Positions 56,601 to 64,000 of a stretch of DNA of 64,000 bases are shown piece by piece. The position numbers and the translations under genes were made by a program. The notes below the pieces were generated by a model that was not told the DNA's origin, ran no database searches, and saw nothing but the letters and a program-made list of their open reading frames with translations. Source of the stretch: Astropecten irregularis (lineage: Eukaryota > Echinodermata > Asteroidea > Paxillosida > Astropectinidae); contig OZ020248.1 of NCBI GenBank assembly GCA_963971285.1, positions 62,001 to 126,000 of the forward strand. Reading direction: 5' to 3'. How positions within the stretch are numbered: position 1 is the first letter of the stretch; each line of letters starts with the position of its first letter.

Positions 56601-57629
56601 AAGTGGAATGGAATCAATCAATGCACCTGAGATAAGGAAATGCAACAGTGTTCATTCATAGGAGTCACAGTACAGTATAATAGGATTGTACAGTCTGTGG
56701 ATGTAAATATAATTAAATATTAGGAAGGCTGGATGGCTGTTATAGGGTGCTTTAGGTTACAACTTGTTACAGGTGTATTGTGTATTACATGTAGGTGAGA
56801 TGATGAACCATATGGCACTGAATTTGTTATGTGCGTCTGACCGGATGGCACAGCTAGCGAGCAAAGATATTTGATTACAGGGATTGAGGCTCCATCATAG
56901 AGCTGGATAGCTCGGATGACAGAGCCCTTGGTCTATAGCTGTATCTTTTAGAGAATGATATCCCACTTATCCAATGGCTAGTAATGATAGTTGACTACAG
57001 GGTTTGGGTTACGATGATTGTATGGTAAAACATTCTTTGCTCAACTACCAATATTTATTGCTAAAAAATAGAAATTCATATTTTTTTTTTGTCTTTTCTG
57101 TTTTAATCATCAAGAGGAAAGAAAATTCACCGAAAACTTGCGAACCCTGGAATACCATACCAACACTCTTTTGACTTATCCAGCCTTATGTGTTGCCCTA
57201 ATAGTCAATTATCTTTGTTTGTATGCCAGTCAGAAGTCATGAAACCAATCACTTACCTTTTTTGTTTTAAAATGAAACTAGGTATCATCAGCACGCTCAC
57301 CTCGTCCAACCAGCTCACGAGCGAAACACCATGGCAACCCTCTCTCCAAGTCCTCTCCAGAACCCCCAACCTCCCGGCCTACATCAGCTCGCCCACAATC
57401 ACGCCTACAGCAGTCTCGACCAACCAGCGCCCGACCTCAGGGAAGTGTCAGATCAGCTGGGCCCACGCCCCCACCACCTCCATCTCCCCCTCCTCCAAAC
57501 CAGGCAGATGCCCCGCCCGATGCTGGTCCCCGACCTTCGACCCCTGCCAACACGATAGAGGTCACTGGAGGTCAGGAGGAAAGTGCAAATCGGAATGAGC
57601 CGGTGGACAGACCACTTGAAGTTCAATAA
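38202..57629 (+). CDS. QRICH2: QRICH2-like protein with C-terminal DUF4795 domain
   Basis: QRICH2 and relatives are sperm-flagellum/axonemal proteins; loss in mammals causes flagellar defects. Twenty-one exons join in frame to 1045 aa. Regions: 1-80, an N-terminal block (SLLELVDLSLGTPEIVNYKG and following) shared with C16orf96/QRICH2; about 100-660, repeated coiled-coil exons with heptads; about 594-760, the DUF4795 core containing KFNCISCDRPLD with a CxxC pair (698, 701); 846-881, the signature YFSTNRSCGGSHT and RRSTR; 931-1045, a basic, proline-rich tail with repeated RPTSARPQ. The vertebrate glutamine-rich repeat region that names the family is absent. Exons 1-12 are in phase 0; junctions 13-19 are phase 2. 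C16orf96 is the alternative relative, but the complete C-terminal block favours QRICH2. Confidence 0.88.
39045..39285. mobile_element. Two SINE fragments, head to head (QRICH2 intron 1)
   Basis: The right part (39160-39285) matches the SINE body at 32340-32440: CGCTGGTTCAAATT, GTAAATTTTTCTTTGTTCACTTTTC, then TTGTGGTTATTTGATGAT. The left part (39050-39105) resembles the reverse copy at 23.3 kb (TTTGAACCTGCAACCCCAAGAATACTGTACC). Both lack a complete A box. Confidence 0.65.
43664..43992 (+). repeat. 45-bp minisatellite (QRICH2 intron 1)
   Basis: Seven units and a partial eighth share the core AGAAACAGGCTGTCCC then AAACAGCCAACAGGGTCTCC, with poly-A length changes giving 44-46 bp. GGCTGT and ACAGCC in each unit form a 6-bp stem. 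Open frames on both strands here arise because 45 is a multiple of three. No splice sites support coding. Confidence 0.95.
45696..45800 (+). CDS. QRICH2: QRICH2-like exon 2
   Basis: Acceptor GATTCCAG, donor GTATAA. It encodes 35 residues (LMSMVEDLLGEMASLKEHVD and following), coiled coil, phase 0 at both ends. It follows a 7.0 kb intron. Confidence 0.85.
46439..46534 (+). CDS. QRICH2: QRICH2-like exon 3
   Basis: Acceptor ACTTGTAG, donor GTAATT. It encodes 32 residues, VTANEERINERLQKLENSTA and then NKDRMDELQKIM, coiled coil. Confidence 0.87.
46819..46960. mobile_element. Foldback MITE, GGGAGACTTTTGAGAA family, copy B (QRICH2 intron 3)
   Basis: Long inverted arms: GGGAGACTTTTGAGAACCGG, then TCTTCAAGTCAACAGCGCACGC, against GCGTGCGCTGTTGACTTGAAGACC and ending GATTCTCAAAAGTCTCCC. 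The centre alternates purine and pyrimidine. TCA flanks both sides, a possible 3-bp target duplication. Confidence 0.9.
47160..47303 (+). CDS. QRICH2: QRICH2-like exon 4
   Basis: Acceptor GGTATTTTAG, donor GTTAGT. It encodes 48 residues including IPPLDIIVTWPAMEDALKGV, a non-coiled segment recognisable in QRICH2 relatives. Confidence 0.88.
47621..47671 (+). CDS. QRICH2: QRICH2-like exon 5
   Basis: Acceptor TCCCTCTTAG, donor GTAAGT. A 17-codon linker exon (SSNMQTIPTKSSYSQTR), supported by splice signals and phase rather than by similarity. Confidence 0.72.
47874..48020 (+). CDS. QRICH2: QRICH2-like exon 6
   Basis: Acceptor GCATTGCAG, donor GTAAAG. A Pro/Ser-rich start (TPSPGPPSNPPSRPG) leads into coiled coil (EIQRILRDIGELKGKHDSIE). 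Confidence 0.9.
48334..48471 (+). CDS. QRICH2: QRICH2-like exon 7
   Basis: Acceptor TTTTACATAG, donor GTAATG. 46 residues of charged coiled coil (DLMKCKVDLDDVKKLLGEKK and following). Confidence 0.9.
48685..49000 (+). repeat. G-depleted CT/CA-rich tract before exon 8
   Basis: About 300 bases with very little G and many words like CCTACACCCTCAT and ATCCTCA, probably a decayed minisatellite. It lies directly upstream of the exon 8 acceptor and keeps the exon frame open, which gives a misleading long frame. Confidence 0.7.
49026..49199 (+). CDS. QRICH2: QRICH2-like exon 8
   Basis: Acceptor CTCCAAACAG, donor GTTAGT. 58 residues: IEELDRWINEQSQSIPASQQ, then a heptad region ending in a Pro/Ser/Thr linker (PSSGTPVSATR). 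Confidence 0.88.
49759..49992 (+). CDS. QRICH2: QRICH2-like exon 9
   Basis: Acceptor CACCATAG, donor GTAGGC. The largest internal exon, 78 residues, Gln-rich coiled coil (LDSIHSQIQDQLEGHTQDLT) followed by a Gly/Ser linker. Confidence 0.88.
50837..50959 (+). CDS. QRICH2: QRICH2-like exon 10
   Basis: Acceptor TTTTTTCAG, donor GTGAGT. 41 residues, DSEVITNMQKLILQLQAEVD and following, a strong coiled coil. Confidence 0.92.
51348..51422 (+). CDS. QRICH2: QRICH2-like exon 11
   Basis: Acceptor CATGTTGCAG, donor GTAGGT. 25 residues, ALYTFVDRLQENKADKEHVI and then MEIDV. This begins the family's conserved KADKEHV-containing region. Confidence 0.92.
51711..51821 (+). CDS. QRICH2: QRICH2-like exon 12
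   Basis: Acceptor ATGCCTACAG, donor GTAAGT. 37 residues, KADKRALENKVSTTQFQGTV and then DELSKNLNDVLDKMTGH, a typical DUF4795 segment. Confidence 0.95.
52193..52371 (+). CDS. QRICH2: QRICH2-like exon 13
   Basis: Acceptor TTGGAACAG, donor GTAAGT. It encodes MKLDIDNKLDRMELDPLKSY and EVDTLPEDAAGFRK, the conserved DUF4795 core. It ends at phase 2, the first departure from phase 0. Confidence 0.95.
52679..52741 (+). CDS. QRICH2: QRICH2-like exon 14 (CxxC)
   Basis: Acceptor TTCTCCTCAG, donor GTAAGT. It encodes PLMQKFNCISCDRPLDMTPQ. The CxxC followed by DRPL is diagnostic of the family. Confidence 0.96.
52959..53060 (+). CDS. QRICH2: QRICH2-like exon 15
   Basis: Acceptor TTATTGTTCAG, donor GTGAGT. 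It encodes SLPESKGLPGMRTGRPYTTF and then ELEQIRAAQK, phase 2 at both ends. Confidence 0.92.
53580..53753 (+). CDS. QRICH2: QRICH2-like exon 16
   Basis: Acceptor CATCTTACGTAG, donor GTTTCT (weak). It encodes KNVLHYERALKEQEMARQRK and a further basic/aromatic block ending QLHWQPEKQ. The donor is the least certain in the gene. Confidence 0.78.
54139..54267 (+). CDS. QRICH2: QRICH2-like exon 17 (left boundary uncertain)
   Basis: Donor GTAATG is clear. The left edge is either CCCAG at 54138 (used here) or AAAAG about 15 bases upstream; both keep phase 2. It encodes TPETEFLQINQNSPLSGPQG and a basic stretch, LMRLRHSRLMTDFLSKQKTP. Neither acceptor has a good pyrimidine tract. Confidence 0.65.
54545..54675. 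mobile_element. Foldback element, GTCGATTTCA ends, copy 2 (QRICH2 intron 17)
   Basis: Starts GTCGATTTCACAAA and ends TTTGGTGAAATCGAC, with the internal palindrome TGTAACTCGAGTTACA. Its ends resemble those at 31445-31593 and 58395-58530. Confidence 0.75.
55498..55602 (+). CDS. QRICH2: QRICH2-like exon 18
   Basis: Acceptor CCATATCACAG, donor GTAAGT. It encodes GVADVPDYFSTNRSCGGSHT and then MTYPHRRSTRIANL. The STNRSCGGSHT stretch is a family signature. Confidence 0.95.
55955..56005 (+). CDS. QRICH2: QRICH2-like exon 19
   Basis: Acceptor TCTCTGATAG, donor GTAAGT. 17 residues, GIMREEEEPPVTYVNGK when joined. The 12-bp minisatellite begins about 30 bases after its donor. Confidence 0.88.
56031..56219 (+). 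repeat. 12-bp minisatellite (QRICH2 intron 19)
   Basis: About 15 tandem copies of CCAGGCTTTGAA, some GAG for GAA at the end. The repeat begins within about 30 bp of the exon 19 donor. The 89-aa LVQS-repeat frame on the other strand is a by-product. Confidence 0.95.
56370..56466 (+). CDS. QRICH2: QRICH2-like exon 20
   Basis: Acceptor TTTTCTTTACAG, donor GTACAT. It encodes IEVDIQGQDGHIYKGRIAQN and then DLERLPTIAPQK, the last conserved block of the family. It returns to phase 0. Confidence 0.95.
56840..57015 (+). mobile_element. Degraded tRNA-SINE-like fragment (QRICH2 intron 20)
   Basis: AGCTGGATAGCTCGGATGACAGAGC resembles the A-box region of the SINE family, and ATAGTTGACTACAGGGTT resembles its flank. 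The family motif CAGTCAGAAGTCATGAAACC appears at 57226-57245. There is no good B box. Tentative. Confidence 0.4.
57282..57629 (+). CDS. QRICH2: QRICH2-like exon 21 (proline-rich tail)
   Basis: Acceptor AATGAAACTAG, 115 codons and TAA. The tail is Pro/Ser/Arg-rich with RPTSSR, RPTSARPQSR and RPTSARPQGS, then PPPPPSPPPP and an acidic end. It resembles basic proline-rich microtubule-associated tails, which is inference. An AATAAA (57628-57633) overlaps the stop codon; a further AATAAA at 58242-58247 is a more usual distance. Confidence 0.87.
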   Translation, partial: VSSARSPRPTSSRAKHHGNPLSKSSPEPPTSRPTSARPQSRLQQSRPTSARPQGSVRSAGPTPPPPPSPPPPNQADAPPDAGPRPSTPANTIEVTGGQEESANRNEPVDRPLEVQ

Positions 57630-58394
57630 TAAAAGACATTTTGTTTTAAATTCATGCATACTATTTTCAAGGGGGAGGGGTTTGGGTAGCATCATTGTGA
57701 AACATATTCCATTATGAATGCCACAATAATGATTCAAATAGCAATTGGGTTGAATTTTGTGGTCTTGTAATTTTTTTTATCTGAACTTTCTGATTGAAAG
57801 GAGACAGAGGTAATTTGGTATAAACCCGTACATTTTACTGTCGAGTGAACTTTAATTGTTAATTATCCTAACTTATCATCTCCACCCATGTTCCAATGAA
57901 GTGGGGTTTGTTTGCATGCTTTCTTTGTGGAGTGATTGTAATGATTTTTAACCAAAACAAATTCATGCAGTGAAATTATTTCCACTTTATCTTGTTTCAA
58001 TCTTCTTAATCATGTATGCATGATATTCTTCCAAGGATCAAAGATAACAAAAAAATTTTGACCCAATGGTCAAATTTGTTTTTATACCACTAGCAAATTT
58101 TGGTTATTTACTTTGGTGTTATATAAAGCCTTAAAAAAAAATCGAGATATCAAATTTGAATTTTGGAACTGGCTAATAATATAATTTATTAGAGTCCCTG
58201 TAAGTCTTGGGGCCCAGGTTCAAAGAGAAGATGAAGCAGAAAATAAAATAAGTTGTCAAGAAAAATAATATTTTCCTGAGCAAATTTTGGATTCCAACAG
58301 AGTCTGAACAAAAGTCATCTTCCAACGATCATGTTGTATTAATAATTGACCCTAGAAAAGAAGTAGCATATACTTTGCACACTGTTGCCCTCCA

Positions 58395-58530
58395 TGGGCC
58401 GATTTCATAAAGGTCCGCCACGAGTGCGATGTGTCGTAGCTGCGACGCGTCACATAGATACGATGAGTCGATAGAGAAGTGATGCGTCTTAACTCTGCGA
58501 CGTGTCGTAAGTTTTTTTAAATCGGCCCCA
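58395..58530. mobile_element. Foldback element, GGGCCGATTTCA ends, copy 3
   Basis: Left end TGGGCCGATTTCATAAAG, right end TTTAAATCGGCCCCA. Internal GACGCGTC and GCGACGTGTCG words are partly self-complementary. CpG-rich compared with its surroundings. Confidence 0.75.
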
Positions 58531-61500
58531 GATCCCACATACTATGACTAATGAGTACACATCCACATAGCCCCTTTCAGTATCATATACTGAAACGCAT
58601 AGTAACCTTCATGTCCTACATTTTGGGTACACATCCATTTTTAGCCCAAGATAGCCAGGGTGCAGGATTTCAAGGTGAAATTACACGTTTCTCAGTTGAA
58701 AACTCAGAAATCTTACCTGTTGAAGGTGCATCTCCATACACAGTGAAAGTGGTTCTATGCTGTTTGCCTACCAGTCAAGTACTACATGTAATGCATGCAC
58801 AATTAAATGGAGATGATCAGCCTAAAATGCAGAGTAAAATAAAAAATCATTTGACCACACCAACAAATCAAAAGTGTTCCAAAATTGTACCAAAAATATC
58901 AAAAATAACTTTATATCTTTTACAATATTTGTAATTGTATTTTGAATATTTTTATTTAAATTCAGACTTCAAATCATGCAAGATTGATAGGAAAAAATGT
59001 GAAGCTTGAAAATCATGCGATTAATTTAGATTGAAAGTTAAACATGTAATGAAAATATTTCCAATACACTGGGATTGAATTGTTTATATTATATAAGAAT
59101 AGTGCTGGCAATTGTTGGAGGTAAACTCAAGATGACTGGCATATACAGATTTCTCTTTGCACAAAATACAAGTATAGACCAAGTTCAGAAATGTGCACAT
59201 TTTTAAAAACCTATTTATATTTTGTATTGTCACCAAATTATGTCTTTGTACAAGATAGTTCTTAAAATGTACATTTTGGATACTATGAGCATATTGGGCC
59301 AAATCTGTACATAATATACACTGTATGATAATGTATACATAAAAGCACATCTTAATAAAATAAATACATTTTGAGAAATGAAATAATTGTGCTTCGAAGT
59401 AAATTTATTACGAGTATTGTTCAAGTGTTGCTTTTTACTAGTAAATTAGTTTTTAAAGATTGCCCTAATAGTGCCCCTTGTCATTGTCATTTCCGCAAAC
59501 TTAAACTTCATGAAGACCACAGAGGCAACTGACATGTTGCCCCTGGTCAGTGGTCATAACTGTTTTTGCACTGGGCAACAGGAGCGACAAATTGATTTGG
59601 TGCCCCTGATCGTTGCCTCAGTGCCCCGTCAAACTGTCGAAAAGGCATGCTACTTTTGTCTAAACAAGTGCAGTTTTAATATCTCCTTGCAACTTTGAGA
59701 AAGAACTTATATGTTAAGTAATACATGGTGTGACGTACAGTACTTACCATCAATATGATGTTCATTGTTCAATGGAAGTGAATCAGCTTCTTTAGCTGCT
59801 GCTAGTCTTGATTCAAGACCTTGGGACAACATGGCATATATATCGGCATACATAAATAGCATTTCAAGCAAAAACCAACAAAAGATTCTTCCCTGGAACA
59901 AATTGAACAGCAAAAAAACCTAAATAAAACAAGAACTTTGTCATTTTGTTTTTCTCTTCTCAGTTTAATAAAATGTTCATTATGATACACATGAAGCATT
60001 CTTAAAAGCCTATCATAGTTTTTACACTTTATCACAAGATGAAATCTTAAATCTTAACCTTTGAAAGTTTTTCGGATAAATTTTGTTGTATACATAGATA
60101 AAGATACTTATAAATCTCTCTTCGGAAAGAAAATAAACTTTACTCTCTACAATTATATAAGTTAGAAGAAGGGTTCCTAAAAGATTTTGGAATTTCATTA
60201 ATTATTGTATGGTTGCCAGGCAACAGTTGCTGGGCTGTGACCACATAGATGCGGTTAATAAGCAATGGTTGCCATTAACTGTGCCAAAGATGCAACAATG
60301 ATTGCATAGTTAATCCATCTAAATGCTACAAGATTCCAACAACAAAACACCACAAAACTTAACATGTTTTGCAACATCAAATACAAAACTTGCTTAATTT
60401 CTGAAAAGGTGTGATGACTTTGTATGAAAGCAGAGATAATTGTGTGATTTGGGACTGATATCTGAGAGCCATATTGGCCCAGCCTTGGGCTTTGATTCTT
60501 TCAATCTCTTTCATAAACACTTGGCAAAATTGGATGCCTTTTCTTCATAAGTAGCTGGGGTTTTCTGGTTCACCAAACACCACCAATTAGCACAATTCAT
60601 TATCTTGTCAATGTTGAAACTTTGAGACAGGTGTTTTGTACAAAACTCAGTTTGTATCCATAGAGATTAATGCACAAAAGCAATAGCTGGGACGTTTTTA
60701 CGCACCAACACTCCTGTGTATTGAGCACAGAGTGACATGAGCTTTGGTCATGTTTAGTGTAACTGTTCTAGTTCTTGTCCCTGGCTGGGCCCAATCACAC
60801 AATGTCCAATGCTTCCTATATTACAGGCATGCATCAAATACAAATATACGAAAACTGGAAACATTTAATACCTAACAGAATAATACATGTCATACATTTT
60901 CATAAAAAGCACACTTTGAATGACATACACCATGGTCCAATGTCATGGCTATCTGCTTACAGCAGAATTATATGGTCATTATCACCATTCTTCCATTACA
61001 AGGTTACTAGTGCACAAACTAACTCAGTGGGTGCAGAATTCTTTAACAGCAGAAATTCTTTGCTAGTGAAATACCCTCTTAACCCCAGAATTGTACGCTT
61101 CTATTAGGCATCCACAGCGCGTTTACTGTTAACATTTAACACAGCCATAAAATGAAGCTTAGGTCCTATAGTCATAATGTTAATTACTCAACAACCAACA
61201 TGATGTTGTATATATAGCAAACTGTAATAAACAGAAGTGCACAATAATGGCAACAAAAACAACATTTTTTAAATGTCACCATTTGAAAGGTTACAGTACA
61301 TCATCGGTCATGTTGCTATTTCCTTCTCGTTTCTTTTTCTTATAACACAACATTCATTCCAATCACATACTTTTCAAAATATCTTGAAATTTCATCCCCA
61401 AAATACTGTTCTCATTCTTAAAAGACTACAACAAATTAATGATATGTGTTTATATTACATGAATAAGTGCACATTCCTATTGCATTGACTTACAAACATT

Positions 61501-62248
61501 GAATCTGCTGATGCATTGTGGGTATTCAGATGCATTGTGGGAGATATTCAGATGCAGTTTTCTTAACGGACACAGCATTTCTGAGAGTAATATTTCACAG
61601 GAAGATTGGTACTAAATTCAACCTAATCAACAGTACTCAGATTCTACATGGAAACAATCTGTTTTGATTTTTGTTTTGGTTATTACTGATTCTGAACCAT
61701 ACCTTTAATCAACTTCAATTGAGACTTTGCCAACACAGAAGGAAATTAGGGGCGGGGCTACACCCTATCCCCTTGGTGAACATGGAATCTTCCATGTACA
61801 TTAACGAGGAATGTCAACGCACTTCAATAAACATACATATACTGGGGTACATGTACATGTACAGCTCATGGATGCTCCCTTTCCAACTACATGTACATGC
61901 AATAGATAACTTACATTGTCACTTCCTGATCTTTATATAACTTGTTTTATGAGTGATTCTACTCCTACCCCATACCTTGCCAATCATAAACATTTAATGC
62001 TTGTTTTATAACAGGGAGGGGTATTACTACTGGGTTTGTACATGATAGAGATGTATGTAGTGCATGTCGTTCTTTTTCCATACAGAACTGTTTATATACT
62101 GTAAATTACTTTGAATACTAAATATCAGAGATGTGACTATTACTACATGTATGTGTGATCCTTCAGATACTACAAACTCAAACATAGAAGTGGGAAACCC
62201 AAAGATAAGGGAGAGAAAACGTTAGTACAGGTCAGACCCTGCCATTGA

Positions 62249-62514
62249 AAGGCCTGGCCAGGCCTGGGCCTTCTGGCCTGAAATCCTCCTCCTGTCTGCC
62301 TTGAATTTCTCTCCAATAGAGCTGCTTGAAATCAATTAAGCCTGGCTTCTGGATACTGTCCATGATCAATGTGGACTCCCATCTTTCAACCAGGTTTTTA
62401 CACATGTAATGCCAACAATGATCCAGGACACAGCAGGGGCTTGAAGTTGACAGTTCAGGGCTAGGGATTAGAAAAGTCTGGGACCCCAGGCAAAGCCCAG
62501 GCCTGGCCTGGCTT
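62249..62514. repeat. Inverted repeat with AGGCCTGGCC arms
   Basis: AGGCCTGGCCAGGCCTGGGC near 62250 is inverted near 62495 (GCCCAGGCCTGGCCTGGC), spanning about 265 bp. A 133-aa minus-strand frame crosses it but shows no recognisable domain. Confidence 0.6.
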
Positions 62515-62570
62515 TTCAGTGGCTGGGCCCAACCAGTAAGCAAATGATTCCTTAAATCTTGAATAAATAA

Positions 62571-62726
62571 GACTTGCGGAGACACTATGTATAACACTCT
62601 TTTTGGAAGATGTGTGGTCCTGAAAATGACCAATGAGAAAATTTATTCTCATCCGTCCTTCTCAGAGCCACATACTGTACATTATCTTCCAAAAAGAGTG
62701 TTATGGTGTCTCCGCAAGTCTGACTC
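62571..62726. repeat. Inverted repeat with GACTTGCGGAGACAC arms
   Basis: GACTTGCGGAGACAC, then TAACACTCTTTTTGGAAGA, on the left is matched in reverse by TCTTCCAAAAAGAGTGTTA, then GTGTCTCCGCAAGTC, on the right. The arms are about 36 bp with a spacer of about 75 bp. Origin unknown; possibly a degraded foldback element. Confidence 0.8.
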
Positions 62727-64000
62727 ATTCTAGTCTCTCCACCATGCAAAACTTCAAATCCTATTTAAATCTTCTCACAAAGTAAACAAGGATTCGAACT
62801 GACCTGGCTTGTCAATGGCGGATTGTCATTAAATTGACATGTTTTGGCAAAATTGTACGACCTTTCTTTTGAATGTTGTGCCCATGGCAACATATTTCAT
62901 TTGCAGTTCTGCATTTTCATATAAATACTTTACACAAATGTGAACAAAACAATTGCTTAATATAGCACATCATGATAATCTGGTTTGTAATTTGGGGTAT
63001 TAATTGGCATTTTACTTTTTCACAAATTCAACATGATGCATTTAAAATCTGAAAATGTCAGTATTTAAAATGTGACAGGATTTACTTTTTTTTCAAATCC
63101 ACAATCTTTTGTAAAAATATGTCTTATTAATTTACCTTTTATCAGAAAGATTCTGAGCAGTTTGATTATTACATGTATTTATAAAAGACAGGCAGTGTAA
63201 CAGACTCTCAGGCTCGCAATCAAAACTGTCGATAAAATCAACTCAAATCAGCTGAAAATGAAACACACCATTGCCTCCAATACAACGGTACATTTGTACC
63301 ACACTTTCATTTTTGAATATCACGTGAAAGACCTTCTTTTCTTAAATGCTTGAATCCTGATTTGTTTTTGACGCAGACTATTAATAGATAACAATAGTCC
63401 TTCAACAATCTCTGTAAAAGGAGTTCAATAATTGCCATACAAACCACAAAGAGATATGTAACAAGTTACAATCTAGGAAATTGTTTTTCGTTGTTTTTGT
63501 TTAACAGATGGAATTTTCAAAATATCATTCCTCATCATTTTGCACTGCACTCTTTAAAAATAACTTTATAATTTCTTTTCTTTTCACTTATTTAAAAAAT
63601 TGTGTACATTATTTGTCATTTAATAATCAATTATGGTACATAATTATCATACAGACACAGTAAGGGGTGTAAGAATCTTACCATGCATTGATGAATGTGA
63701 TTTGTCATTGCAATATAAACTGTACATTATCATACTTGCGATTATTGACTACTCAATTAAACTAATGACAGAAAGATTGTCACTAAACATTTAACTGCTC
63801 CGTCTTTGTCAGATTTTGAGCACAAGAAACTAAGAAAAGAATGACACCCCATTGGAGGAGAAATAGACTGATCCGTTAAGCCCTGTCCCTTTCAGGTCAT
63901 GACTTATATTTGACTAAGTGTTAATTAAAGTCATTCATGTGTGGCCATGCATGGAATGAGAACAAATGGAGCATGCATGTTATGCATTGGGGAGCAGTGA

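Larger units (their letters stand above)
57630..64000. other. Region downstream of QRICH2, no recognised gene
   Basis: The first part should be QRICH2 3' UTR. The remainder is AT-rich with short open frames that match nothing I recognise and lack convincing splice context. It contains a foldback element (58395-58530), ATGTACATG-rich patches near 61.85 kb and inverted repeats at 62.25-62.73 kb. Confidence 0.6.

Noticed and set aside
62232..62633. 133-aa minus-strand frame
   Set aside because: Crosses two inverted repeats, no recognised domain, no splice context.

Overview
The window is eukaryotic nuclear DNA: AT-rich, gene-poor by length, with short coding exons bounded by GT/AG splice sites and kilobase introns. 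Three conserved animal genes can be rebuilt exon by exon. They are a Fringe-type glycosyltransferase (+ strand, 5' end missing), ECSIT (- strand, complete) and a QRICH2-like sperm-tail protein (+ strand, complete). The gene set, the small non-autonomous transposons with inverted ends, the tRNA-derived SINEs and the intronic minisatellites suit a marine invertebrate, probably an echinoderm or hemichordate. That placement is inference; nothing in the sequence fixes the taxon.

Layout. 1-17416 holds no recognisable exon and is best read as the first intron (or upstream region) of the Fringe gene, with several inverted-repeat elements. 17417-25825 carries nine Fringe exons encoding the catalytic domain and the C-terminus (230 residues in the window). 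A 1.25 kb, 22-bp G-rich minisatellite lies in one of its introns. 25826-31776 is a convergent intergenic space with foldback elements and a 16-bp degenerate repeat. 31777-36336 (- strand) is ECSIT, six coding exons and 396 aa, with a probable spliced 5' UTR reaching about 37.7 kb. 38202-57629 is the QRICH2-like gene, 21 coding exons and 1045 aa. Its introns hold a 45-bp and a 12-bp minisatellite, SINE fragments and two foldback elements. 57630-64000 has no recognised gene.

The three genes do not form a pathway. Fringe modifies Notch in the Golgi. ECSIT acts in mitochondrial complex I assembly and in Toll signalling. QRICH2 homologues are axonemal/sperm-flagellum proteins. ECSIT and QRICH2 are head to head and may share a short promoter region; Fringe and ECSIT are tail to tail.

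I found no clearly new molecular system. The points most worth checking are: an inverted pair of near-identical mobile elements bracketing two Fringe exons (a circular-RNA arrangement); two mutually exclusive candidate last exons for Fringe; a consistent exon-phase split in QRICH2 (coiled-coil half phase 0, C-terminal domain mostly phase 2); a hairpin in a Fringe intron; and a palindromic CRE overlapping the ECSIT start codon.
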